IMG/VR virus record: IMGVR_UViG_3300037882_001257
Coordinates: 62,001-126,000 of that record
From: a virus
Length of the DNA stretch: 64,000 nucleotides
Direction: 5' to 3' (one strand)
Under the pieces are notes generated by a model. That model made no database searches and was not told where the DNA came from. It saw nothing but the letters and a program-made list of their open reading frames with translations. The position numbers were made by a program, and so were the translations under genes. Below, one piece after another: positions 7,784-15,640 of the stretch (position 1 is its first letter; every line of letters starts with the position of its first letter).

Positions 7784-8355
7784 TTATACGAGGTACTCTC
7801 TGAATGGTGGTCCACTTTAACGATTTCCCGCGAAGCCATCAACTCTATAATATACTCGATGGACACCGGTTTGTCAAATACGTCCACCCCGACATCCTGA
7901 CGCTTGCGCCCGCCGTGGTCGTGCGCTCCGTGAGAATGCCCATAAAGATGAATGGAACCTCTAGCGTGTTCATTCCACACATCCATAGCATAGTGAAATA
8001 GGCAGAATAACGTACCGTTATGGCGAAACTCTAGGTAGTCTTGCGCAGAAGAGAAAAGGCGGGAAAATCCCAGTTCCTTCAACTTGCCGTCGTGATTACC
8101 ATAGATTAGATGCACGTTCTTACAATAGATTCTATCTCTGAACAGTGGAATATTCTTTCTATTTCCGAATGCAAAGTCTCCCAGGTGATAGAGAGTATCA
8201 TTCTCACCAACAGTGGAGTTAATAGACTCTATAAGAAACCCGTCCATTTCCTCGACAGAGGCATAATTTCTATAGCCTCTTTCCCACGAAGAAACGAGGG
8301 GGCCGGCGATGTTCTTGTGTTGAAAGTGGGTGTCCGACCAAAAGTAGATTGACAT
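7780..8355 (-). CDS. Calcineurin-like metallophosphoesterase
   Basis: Motifs appear in the family order: SDTHFQHKNI (D-x-H), LGDFAFGN (GD), YGNHDGK (GNHD), LFHYAMD, and YGHSHGAH (GHxH). The 191-residue size fits small phage members. It likely cleaves phosphodiester or phosphomonoester bonds of nucleotides or RNA ends. The nearby PNK and RNA ligase genes suggest RNA-end processing, but this is inference. Confidence 0.85.
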   Translation of the reverse strand: MSIYFWSDTHFQHKNIAGPLVSSWERGYRNYASVEEMDGFLIESINSTVGENDTLYHLGDFAFGNRKNIPLFRDRIYCKNVHLIYGNHDGKLKELGFSRLFSSAQDYLEFRHNGTLFCLFHYAMDVWNEHARGSIHLYGHSHGAHDHGGRKRQDVGVDVFDKPVSIEYIIELMASREIVKVDHHSESTSYK

Positions 8356-8356
8356 C

Positions 8357-8518
8357 TTAACGTCCCGTTTCTTCCATTTTGAGTGCTAACCTCATAAGGT
8401 ACTTATTCTGAATTTCCGCCGCTCGCGCAGCGTTGTAGCGCGGGGCACAGCACCGCTTGAATTTCTTGGTGCTACCGCACACGCATTTGGCGTTCCGCCC
8501 TATCTTAGTCATAACCAT
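8357..8518 (-). CDS. SEC-C motif zinc-binding small protein
   Basis: The 53-residue product is almost only a SEC-C metal-binding motif (CVCGSTKKFKRCC), as found at the end of SecA and in many small proteins. The ATG at 8518 follows a GTAGGA site. It may recruit another protein or nucleic acid. Confidence 0.75.
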   Translation of the reverse strand: MVMTKIGRNAKCVCGSTKKFKRCCAPRYNAARAAEIQNKYLMRLALKMEETGR

Positions 8519-8525
8519 AGAATTC

Positions 8526-8852
8526 CTACTTTCTTGAAACTGCCTCGGCAGCCTCATTATATGATGAACCGACCTTAGAGTAAAGGGCTTCCGCCGAAAT
8601 TGTACCCGCCTCGGCCTTTTCATGGCAGGAAGGAATACTTTGGACTTCACGGAGTTTACACAGTGAAACCCCATTTTCTACTACATATCCACCATTGGTC
8701 ATGTTATCCCTGTTTGTGATATGGTGAGCATCTAGGTAAATTTCCGCTACTTCTTTACTATACAGCTTCCCGCACAGTTGGCAACGGTATCTATCCCGCT
8801 GGAAAACATCTCTACGAAACTGCGCCCTAACTTGCTTTTTAGTTGATGGCAT
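8526..8852 (-). CDS. HNH endonuclease, possibly altered
   Basis: RDRYRCQLCGK gives the first zinc pair and LDAHHITNRD gives the HH of the HNH fold, followed by ENGVSLC. In typical members SLCxxCHxxxE is continuous. Here about ten extra residues separate SLC and CHEKAE, so the second zinc knuckle is interrupted and activity is doubtful. The ATG at 8852 overlaps the stop of the upstream broken gene. Confidence 0.75.
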   Translation of the reverse strand: MPSTKKQVRAQFRRDVFQRDRYRCQLCGKLYSKEVAEIYLDAHHITNRDNMTNGGYVVENGVSLCKLREVQSIPSCHEKAEAGTISAEALYSKVGSSYNEAAEAVSRK

Positions 8853-9147
8853 TTTCAAAATCCTTTTCTTTCCACATGTATTGATGTGTGTCAATTAGCT
8901 TCACAATATCATTCCAGAGAGCTTCACCTGCCTCAGTAGAAATCGGCATAGATTCATCACCAACTTGTATAAAATACTTTCCAGGAACAAAGAAACTACC
9001 CGGTTCATGTTTTAGTGAGACTATATATCCATTCCTGCCTCACCATAACTTATCCCAATGCGGCTTATGGTCTGATTCTACATATTCCCATCTATATAGG
9101 TGCATCCAACTACGAATTTTACGTACTAATTCTTCTTGTGTAATCAT
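8839..9147 (-). pseudogene. Gene interrupted by one in-frame TGA
   Basis: A 309-base frame runs from ATG 9147 to TAA 8839 with a single TGA at 9040-9042 (after DKLW). Both ends keep the operon logic: ATG overlaps the upstream TAA, and the final TAA overlaps the HNH ATG. The N-terminus (LVRKIRSWMHLYRW) resembles that of the next gene upstream (LVEKIKSWYRSATW), so it may be a paralogue. It is either a point nonsense mutation or a readthrough codon. Confidence 0.6.
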
Positions 9148-9473
9148 TAGCCTATTGCCTTCCTAAGTTTTTCTTCTTTTTCCTGTTCTTCTCTATTGCT
9201 TATACTAATTAGTATATCATTAAACATAAGATTCATATCATCAGTAGAAGGAAGTTGATAAGAATCACCATCTACGTCTAATGTGTAGTCATAGAAACCT
9301 TCATTACTCCATAAATTAACATAGCGGTATTTTCTACTTATTTTAACTCTATGCGCGCCACTGGCTCTATTGCAACTAACAGAAGAGATTTCACCTCTTA
9401 TACTGTAATACCATGTTGCACTACGATACCACGACTTAATCTTTTCTACTAAGTCCAAGTTATTAAGTTTCAT
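9147..9473 (-). CDS. Hypothetical protein, paralogue of the interrupted gene
   Basis: This 108-residue protein starts MKLNNLDLVEKIKSW and ends in an E/K-rich helix. Its N-terminus is similar to the adjacent interrupted frame. No known domain. Confidence 0.6.
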   Translation of the reverse strand: MKLNNLDLVEKIKSWYRSATWYYSIRGEISSVSCNRASGAHRVKISRKYRYVNLWSNEGFYDYTLDVDGDSYQLPSTDDMNLMFNDILISISNREEQEKEEKLRKAIG

Positions 9474-9912
9474 ATCTAGATTTCATCCTGTTAATTGTTT
9501 CGTAAGGGACATTATGAGTATTGCGCCTAAAACACTCGTCTACATCCCAGGCCCACGGCGTTTCCGATTGTCTATATTCAACAGAATACCCGTATGTCGC
9601 AGCTAAAGAGATATAGGGAGCCATTTCCTTTAGCGCGATATTAGTATTGTCGATAATCACAAGCGAGGTTCCGTAACCTAGCCCCTCTTTCATAGACTGC
9701 TCTGCTTGAGCTTTATTCCAGGCGTGAGCCTCTCCAATCCGCTTGAGGTTAAAGTCGTAATAGCCGTCTGGTCTTACCCAGTAATTATCCGTAGAGCAAA
9801 CATAGGTAGCTGTAGTTGGACACGTAACGAGAGCCTCACGAATGAGTTCTTGAACTCTCGTGGACTTTCCACTACCGGGAAGCCCTCTCATTAATACAAG
9901 TTTTTTACTCAT
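9463..9912 (-). CDS. Polynucleotide-kinase-like P-loop protein
   Basis: The Walker A motif GLPGSGKST at residues 10-18, the STDNYW segment and IIDNTNI follow the pattern of the T4 Pnkp 5'-kinase domain and N4BP2-like kinases. The size (149 residues) fits a kinase domain without the 3'-phosphatase part. It overlaps the Rnl1-type ligase gene by 8 bases, matching the T4 pairing of end-healing and end-sealing enzymes. Confidence 0.8.
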   Translation of the reverse strand: MSKKLVLMRGLPGSGKSTRVQELIREALVTCPTTATYVCSTDNYWVRPDGYYDFNLKRIGEAHAWNKAQAEQSMKEGLGYGTSLVIIDNTNIALKEMAPYISLAATYGYSVEYRQSETPWAWDVDECFRRNTHNVPYETINRMKSRYET

Positions 9913-11017
9913 CTATTTCCTGTCCTCTAGGTTGAACCAGTCTCCAAATAGTTTCGGAGTAGTCCTTGTTATCTAACATGTTAAATATGATGCTCTTATA
10001 GTCGTAATCAACTAAACGATTAGCTATATCTTTGCGGCTACCGCCCTTGGAAAGGACTTCATTCAGCTTTGCCTTAGCATCATCTTCGATGCTCTTATAA
10101 CGAAGCTTAATCTTATCAGCTATATCTGTCACATACTGATAGAACTCGTCTGGAACCTTGTCTAACCACTGAGATAAGTCAGCATTTGCACGAAGCTGCT
10201 CCCAAACCCGTCTAGGAGTTACACCTGTCATTATCTTGTGTAATCGGCAGTATTCAGCGAACTTATATTTCATGCGGAAACCATTGTCGAACACTAGGAC
10301 GTAGCCCTCTTCGTTTTCGACAGGCTCTACATATTGTAGTTGGTCTAAATACTGGACGTGGGGCAATTGCTTTCTAACGCACTCCCAACCAAGTCTACTA
10401 ACTAACCGGAAATCATCCCAGTTGTCTAGGCCGGTTTCGTTATCAATTACCGCTAACAAGGTCAACTCTTTCAGGCCCTTATAGTCAAGGACAATGCGGT
10501 TCTCTGGATAGATGATTTCCACTAAATAGGTGTGGCCTATTTTCAGGTATCTCAACATATCCGCGTACTTTGTCTGTAATAGGCGGTTACCCACTACTGC
10601 TTGGTCAGATTCAAACGAACCCCTAGAAGCAAGTTCCCACGTTTCGCTCTGAGGGTTAAAGTAGATTACGCCTAAGCTACCATCCATTTTAGGATAGGCG
10701 GTAAAGCGCAGCCGTGGAATCTCCGTGAACTTCATACCAAACAGGTGGTGAAGATTATTACGGTAAGTACGTAGCTCATCCACGTTGAAAAACTTCGGAA
10801 ACGGTCTACCCACAATGCGGTGCATGTAGTCTAAAACTAGACCGCGACACATGATGGTGGTTTTGTTCCAATAGCGTTCGATTTGAGTATTGGTTGTATA
10901 GTTGTAAATCCACAAATCGTACTTCGGGTGTTTACGCTTGGATACCCAACCGTTTTCAACGTGACCTTCGACAAGGGCATAAGCCTTGTCACTCAGTTTT
11001 GGTAGTTCCACTAACAT
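9905..11017 (-). CDS. RNA ligase, T4 Rnl1 family
   Basis: The adenylation motif PKMDGS lies near residue 110, with the lysine as nucleophile. Downstream are EIIYPENRIVLDY (motif III region), EEGYVLVF (motif IV) and MKYKFAEY (motif V lysines). About 370 residues matches T4 Rnl1. I chose ATG 11017, which overlaps the upstream stop; a TTG 15 bases earlier is possible. It likely seals cleaved tRNA anticodon loops with the adjacent kinase. Confidence 0.85.
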   Translation of the reverse strand: MLVELPKLSDKAYALVEGHVENGWVSKRKHPKYDLWIYNYTTNTQIERYWNKTTIMCRGLVLDYMHRIVGRPFPKFFNVDELRTYRNNLHHLFGMKFTEIPRLRFTAYPKMDGSLGVIYFNPQSETWELASRGSFESDQAVVGNRLLQTKYADMLRYLKIGHTYLVEIIYPENRIVLDYKGLKELTLLAVIDNETGLDNWDDFRLVSRLGWECVRKQLPHVQYLDQLQYVEPVENEEGYVLVFDNGFRMKYKFAEYCRLHKIMTGVTPRRVWEQLRANADLSQWLDKVPDEFYQYVTDIADKIKLRYKSIEDDAKAKLNEVLSKGGSRKDIANRLVDYDYKSIIFNMLDNKDYSETIWRLVQPRGQEIDE

Positions 11018-11538
11018 AGCTTCGCTAACCAAGAGTTAGCCTCTTCTTGTGTTAAGTCATTCAAATCCTTAGCGGGACCAGGGACGGAGTACGCCTCAAA
11101 CCCCATTTTCTTTAGTTTAGCCCCCGCAGGGTCGTTATCTGCTATGACTATTGACCTTCTGTAACCGTTGATGGACTTAAAGTAGCCCAAGAGGGCTTTG
11201 CTGGGGGTTGCAGTCAAGGCAGCGACGGCGGAATATCCCGCGTTTACGGCCCTCACCGCGTCCCACACGCCCTCTGTTATAAAGATTACGTCTGGTGAGT
11301 CGTAGAAGTGTTCTAAGCCCCACAACATGCAATAGGCGTCGTTCGCCTTGTTAATATACCGACCATGTTCGTCGTTGCTACGTAATTTTCCAACGGCCCA
11401 ATTGTAGCGGGAATAGCCTATGAGCTTACCGTCTAAGGTCCAGAGGGGAAACCTTACGATTTCCTCCTCATAACTAACCCACGCTCTTATGCGAGGGGTC
11501 AGACCTCTCTGTAATAGGTGTTCCTGAAACTGGGTCAT
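11011..11538 (-). CDS. TOPRIM-domain primase-like protein
   Basis: VIFITEGVWDAVRAVNAGY is the TOPRIM glutamate strand and SIVIADNDPAGAK gives the D-x-D, as in DnaG-type and phage primases. The 175-residue protein lacks the zinc-binding N-terminus and any helicase domain. It could be a separate primase subunit or a nuclease-like TOPRIM protein. Confidence 0.75.
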   Translation of the reverse strand: MTQFQEHLLQRGLTPRIRAWVSYEEEIVRFPLWTLDGKLIGYSRYNWAVGKLRSNDEHGRYINKANDAYCMLWGLEHFYDSPDVIFITEGVWDAVRAVNAGYSAVAALTATPSKALLGYFKSINGYRRSIVIADNDPAGAKLKKMGFEAYSVPGPAKDLNDLTQEEANSWLAKLC

Positions 11539-11792
11539 AGTTCTCTTCTTCTAACTCTCGTATCATCAGTATTAATCCAGTGCTTAGTGGTTACTAGGAC
11601 ACCGTGATAAATAATCAAGAAAGCGACACTTATAACAAACATTGGCACGAGATTTATAGCCGTCTTATCGAAAAACGACAGCCTATTAAAGCTCTCTTGC
11701 CTAAATTGTAACAGGTCTAACTTCATCCATAAAGCCAACATGAGTAAATTAGTGGCAAGCGGAAAGTGAAAAATCCAGGGTGCTATTCTCAT
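11535..11792 (-). CDS. Small membrane protein, two helices
   Basis: The 85-residue product has hydrophobic stretches at about 8-24 and 48-68. It overlaps the TOPRIM gene by ATGA. No family recognised. Confidence 0.55.
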   Translation of the reverse strand: MRIAPWIFHFPLATNLLMLALWMKLDLLQFRQESFNRLSFFDKTAINLVPMFVISVAFLIIYHGVLVTTKHWINTDDTRVRRREL

Positions 11793-11794
11793 GC

Positions 11795-12190
11795 TTACAG
11801 TCCTGCATACTCGTTTGTGTAGTCATCTAGTTGCTTACGAAGTTTAGCATTTTCTGCCTCTAGCTCAGCATAGCTCTTCCAGTTTCCCCCGGAACACCGC
11901 TTGTCTAAGTACCTAGAACAATTCTTAAGCATTTCCTCTTTATTACCAACTCTATTATCACCAAGATTACCGTCATTCAAAACCTTATATAGTTCTTGGT
12001 CGTCAAGCCAACACCTATCGTCTGCGTGTTGGTCTCTATGAGTGCGGATTGCGGCCTCTAGTTGCGAGACACGGCAACGGTCAGTTTGACGAGCGCCAGC
12101 TTCCCCGTACTGAGACATACAGTTCCACTGAATACCGAAGTCAGCTTCGTTTAATAATTCAGCATTGCACCAAGGGCATTTATTGTCCAT
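11795..12190 (-). CDS. Zinc-ribbon plus coiled-coil small protein
   Basis: The N-terminus has CPWCNAELL and later single cysteines, consistent with a zinc ribbon. The C-terminus (about 105-131) is a short coiled coil. This is common in phage small proteins of unknown role. Confidence 0.55.
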   Translation of the reverse strand: MDNKCPWCNAELLNEADFGIQWNCMSQYGEAGARQTDRCRVSQLEAAIRTHRDQHADDRCWLDDQELYKVLNDGNLGDNRVGNKEEMLKNCSRYLDKRCSGGNWKSYAELEAENAKLRKQLDDYTNEYAGL

Positions 12191-12356
12191 CTATTTGTTC
12201 CTTAGAGCTTTGCTCTTTAACTTCGTTTTTATGTTGCCGGTTTCTCTGACAATAGGGGCATGACCCGCCTGGGCGACAAGAACGGTCTACTCTACCGCTT
12301 TTATGGTAGTTTTTCCGGTGGTCTTTTCTCTTCGGATAGTTTTTGTCGAAGCTCAT
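12180..12356 (-). CDS. Basic Cys-containing small protein
   Basis: The ATG at 12356 follows a GGAG site and lies about 25 bases after the predicted transcription start. The 58 residues are strongly basic, with a CPYC pair. It is the first gene of an operon. Function unknown. Confidence 0.6.
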   Translation of the reverse strand: MSFDKNYPKRKDHRKNYHKSGRVDRSCRPGGSCPYCQRNRQHKNEVKEQSSKEQIDGQ

Positions 12357-12387
12357 GGCACTCCAATAAAATCTCTTGTATACGAAG

Positions 12388-12415
12388 ATTATACCTCCGA
12401 ATCGCGTAGCGTCAA
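12388..12415 (-). promoter_or_regulatory. Sigma70-like promoter
   Basis: TTGACG, 16 bp, TATAAT on the minus strand, with the shared spacer end TTCGGAGG. It starts the operon 12356 to about 9 kb. Confidence 0.8.
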
Positions 12416-12429
12416 GTGGTCTACCAACG

Positions 12430-12452
12430 AAAAAAGCCCGCAATGCGGGCTT
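12430..12452 (-). terminator. Rho-independent terminator
   Basis: An AAGCCCGC/GCGGGCTT hairpin with a 3-base loop is followed by a run of U on the minus strand. It ends the exported-protein operon just after the 12472 stop. Confidence 0.9.
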
Positions 12453-12471
12453 AAATTCTTCACAGGTGAGC

Positions 12472-12810
12472 TTATTCAGCTTCCTTGTACAACTCTTTCA
12501 TCAGCGGAACACTAGAGGTCTTTGCTGCTGCTACAATAGCATTAACAAACTTATCTCCGTGCTGGCGATATTCTTTGTAGCTCATACTTCTACGTACATG
12601 TACGCGAAGGGCAAGCTTTTGCCACATATTAAGGTTCTTAGCTGTCTTAACAGCAGCTTCCGGGGTCTTTCTGCAAGCCTGAAGCACAGTAATAAGCTCA
12701 ACAATAATAGGGGCCAGAGTGAGAATAATGGAAGGGTCAAACGCCTGACCTTCCTTAATTACACCCATCTTTTTTGCTACTTCTACAGCAGCCTTTTCTG
12801 AAGCTTTCAT
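12472..12810 (-). CDS. Hypothetical helical protein
   Basis: The 112-residue protein is basic and helical, with a hydrophobic central stretch (SIILTLAPIIVELITVL) that could be a membrane or amphipathic helix. It is the last gene of the exported-protein operon, directly before a terminator. Confidence 0.6.
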   Translation of the reverse strand: MKASEKAAVEVAKKMGVIKEGQAFDPSIILTLAPIIVELITVLQACRKTPEAAVKTAKNLNMWQKLALRVHVRRSMSYKEYRQHGDKFVNAIVAAAKTSSVPLMKELYKEAE

Positions 12811-12821
12811 GGTTTACAACC

Positions 12822-13268
12822 TTATCTAAAGAGGCGGTCGATTAGAAGGGCACGGCCAACATTACCTTGTTGCAATTCACGAGCAACTGCCGCTTCTAGG
12901 AAAATATCACGCGCATTGGCACCAACGCCAAGTCTAGCACGCACTAGGCGAGAACCGCGAACCTGAACAAACTGGCGAACAGCAAAGCGCTGTCTTATCG
13001 CACGACCAAACGCATCTCTAAGTGGTTGACGAGAAGCCTTTTCGCACACGCGACCGTACTGGTCAACATAAACCTCAACAACCTTCACTCTACGAACCTT
13101 TTGGCGTTGCTTTACAACAACCTTACGAACCTCTTGCTCTAGTTGATAGTCGTCATAACGAACTTCAACACGGGCAGGGGCAGCGTAGTCCGTAGCCAAC
13201 ACAGGGGCGCTCATAGCAATAGCTAGGATACCCGCAACAATACCGCTCAACACTTTATTTACTCTCAT
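12822..13268 (-). CDS. Secreted basic protein
   Basis: The preferred ATG at 13268 gives a Sec signal peptide (about 20 hydrophobic residues ending APVLA). The mature part (about 120 residues) is unusually rich in R and V, with repeated Q-R-V stretches and a single C. It is probably periplasmic or extracellular and may bind a polyanion. Family unknown. It overlaps the cytochrome gene. Confidence 0.65.
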   Translation of the reverse strand: MRVNKVLSGIVAGILAIAMSAPVLATDYAAPARVEVRYDDYQLEQEVRKVVVKQRQKVRRVKVVEVYVDQYGRVCEKASRQPLRDAFGRAIRQRFAVRQFVQVRGSRLVRARLGVGANARDIFLEAAVARELQQGNVGRALLIDRLFR

Positions 13269-13929
13269 TTTCATCAACCTTTCTTACCCAAGCTTCAATT
13301 AGCTTGGATTCTGTATCTGACATCTTTTTGTTTGACTTTGGCATCCTACCACTTTCTACTGCGTCACTGATTCTCCACCAGTCCGCTATCGTAAATGGCT
13401 TGTCGTTTCGAGTCATTGAGGCAAAGTTCCAAAACTTTGTCTTTTTCTCGGTAGCGTCGTGACAACTTGCACAATTATATTTTTCTAACAGGGCTGAGAC
13501 ATCAACAGGAACTTCAATAGAAGTAGTCTCTGGTTCCTCTGGCTCAGGTTCCGGCTCGTCATCAGGTGGAAGGGTTGTTACCGGAGCCTTGCGAAGTTCT
13601 TCTGCAATCTTACTGGCAAAATAATCCAACTTTTGACCAACCCTCTCGGCAATCTTTTCAGCTAGAGCCTCTTCGTCAATGCCTCTCTCTAGCTTGTAGT
13701 AATAATCGGCGTGGAAATCAGTAACGGGAACAGCAATAGCTTTTACAATTACTTCTTTCACTATGTTTTGATACTGGAAATCAGCTACAACTTTTCTATT
13801 AGCGTAGATATGACTGTGCTTCTCTAGACTTCTACGCACAGCGCAGTCAGTGTTATAGTTAGTTGCCATGCCGACTGTTGAAAAACACAGGGCGATAGCC
13901 ATTGTTAAAAAGAGTGTTAGTTTGCCCAT
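13255..13929 (-). CDS. Exported c-type cytochrome domain protein
   Basis: A Sec signal peptide covers residues 1-22. A helical region (80-115) and an acidic P/E-rich linker (120-138) lead to a C-terminal cytochrome c domain. CASCH at residues 153-157 is the covalent heme site, and GRMP (Met 196) is a plausible axial ligand. This domain layout resembles planctomycete-type cytochrome c modules. It should be matured by the host cytochrome c system in the periplasm. It overlaps the genes on both sides. Confidence 0.8.
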   Translation of the reverse strand: MGKLTLFLTMAIALCFSTVGMATNYNTDCAVRRSLEKHSHIYANRKVVADFQYQNIVKEVIVKAIAVPVTDFHADYYYKLERGIDEEALAEKIAERVGQKLDYFASKIAEELRKAPVTTLPPDDEPEPEPEEPETTSIEVPVDVSALLEKYNCASCHDATEKKTKFWNFASMTRNDKPFTIADWWRISDAVESGRMPKSNKKMSDTESKLIEAWVRKVDENESK

Positions 13930-15632
13930 ATTGTTTCCAGGATGTGTTTTGGTACAAGAACAGCTTTTAGGTGATTTAACGAACCGTAGAATACACCGTT
14001 TTCGGTAGTTCCCTCACTATAAATATACACCGTGGAACCGCGAGGGATTACAATAGACCCCGAAACTACGTAGTCTTGCGTTGTTTTAGCCTGATATGAT
14101 TGAAATTTCATTCCGTTATACCAAGTCGCAGTAAACCACACTTTTTGACGATGTTGCTGCACTTTTTCCTTAACAACAACTTCTTTAATTTTCACCAACT
14201 TAGAACGATAGATTAGTAGCATAGATTCTACAAACACACTACTATCACCAATCTCCCAGGCGTCTCTTGGAACGGCAAAACCCCTGTGTAAACCCGTCAA
14301 AGTAGCATTAGCAGAACCTTTAGTATGATATTGATATGCATCAATAGTCACACCGGATGTTCTTGCGGCCTGCTCTAGGTCCAGCGGTGCATCGTACCAA
14401 TTCAAAAACTTATGTAGGTTAGCCACTAACTCATTAGGTTCCCAGCCAGTATCGCGCTTTACTGCATCCGTATAAAGAATGCGATAGAATTCAACCTTCT
14501 TATTAAAATTACGCAGGTAGAAAGATGCGTGTCTATCCAGCTCTTTCTTGTCTTCAAAATTTAGACTTATTTTCTTGCCTAGAAGTTCTGAAAGCCTATT
14601 TGGCGCTGTGTTTAATCCGGTGGCGTGGCACGACATACAACTGACAATCATACGCACTCTAACATCGTCAGACTGACCAGAAGTATCAACAACTACTGTC
14701 GGGTCTCCGAAGTTTACAGCTTGTTCATTGGCGGCTTTACCATTGCCGAAAGCGGCCAACCAGTAGGCTTGCCACTGTACTCCATTTGAAGCTATAGCCT
14801 CAGATGCGTCTCTATCAGGGCGGGATAGTACGGGGTCTAGATTATCAATGTATCTACGAAGTCCGTTCTTATTGTCATTTGTTTCTGCGTAATATCCCAG
14901 GTCTGTGCCGGTTACGGCAATCTGTCTCTCATTGCGGGAAACCGCTGATTGGCCCCTAGGAATGATGGTTCCAATTGCCTGACCAAAAATGTTTACTCTC
15001 TTATCATTGACTCCCCATATAGCTCGGAACTCTGCTAGGGTTTTTGGAGGACCGCCCAGGTTAGAATAGAGCAAGATTGGCCCGATTGGCTCTAGGCCAA
15101 CATCTTCGGGCTTCATATAGTCTAGAATGTTAGCAATAAACCAGCTTCCACTGACTATAGAATTCCCACCGATAAGACGCAGTTCAGCCGCGTCTACATT
15201 GTTAATCCAAGGCTCTCTGAAATACGGGTCTTGAAGGGCGATAATTTCCCAGGCTTCTCTGTTCCAGTTATAGTCTCTGATGTTCCCGTAGAACAATGTC
15301 TTAGACCCAGGGACTAACCGCGCTACAGCCGGTCTATTTCCAGCGCTGTGGCTTAGAATAGAAGCGGTTAAAAGCCGCTCGCCACTATCGAGTAACTCTG
15401 GCGGAACGTCGTACAGACTCCAAAAGACAATGTCTTTTCTATCATCCTCAAACACAAAGTATTTTAGGAAATGAAGAGCATGGAAATGTTCGGAGTTAGG
15501 CGAGACGGTTTCTCCTTCAACAGTCCTAGGAACAGGTACATGAATAACATTAGATTGATATTCTTCCCCGTCAGCCCCAGTTCCTAAGCACAGAGACATT
15601 ATCATCGCTAATAATATCAACAGCTTTTTCAT
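13917..15632 (-). CDS. Large exported protein with one c-type heme motif
   Basis: This 571-residue protein has a Sec signal peptide (1-22, ending GADG). A long N-terminal region has no motif I can name. CMSCH at residues 332-336 is a heme-attachment site. A C-terminal region (about 490-560) looks like an SH3-type beta domain. The family is not recognised, but single-heme large cytochromes of this kind occur in environmental bacteria. It lies between the metalloprotease gene and the small cytochrome gene. Confidence 0.75.
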   Translation of the reverse strand: MKKLLILLAMIMSLCLGTGADGEEYQSNVIHVPVPRTVEGETVSPNSEHFHALHFLKYFVFEDDRKDIVFWSLYDVPPELLDSGERLLTASILSHSAGNRPAVARLVPGSKTLFYGNIRDYNWNREAWEIIALQDPYFREPWINNVDAAELRLIGGNSIVSGSWFIANILDYMKPEDVGLEPIGPILLYSNLGGPPKTLAEFRAIWGVNDKRVNIFGQAIGTIIPRGQSAVSRNERQIAVTGTDLGYYAETNDNKNGLRRYIDNLDPVLSRPDRDASEAIASNGVQWQAYWLAAFGNGKAANEQAVNFGDPTVVVDTSGQSDDVRVRMIVSCMSCHATGLNTAPNRLSELLGKKISLNFEDKKELDRHASFYLRNFNKKVEFYRILYTDAVKRDTGWEPNELVANLHKFLNWYDAPLDLEQAARTSGVTIDAYQYHTKGSANATLTGLHRGFAVPRDAWEIGDSSVFVESMLLIYRSKLVKIKEVVVKEKVQQHRQKVWFTATWYNGMKFQSYQAKTTQDYVVSGSIVIPRGSTVYIYSEGTTENGVFYGSLNHLKAVLVPKHILETIWAN

Positions 15633-15640
15633 AGTAGGAT

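Noticed and set aside
9040-9042. TGA reassigned to an amino acid
   Set aside because: Many genes end in TGA at tight overlaps (for example 1635, 16990, 23403). A code change is not needed to explain one interrupted gene.
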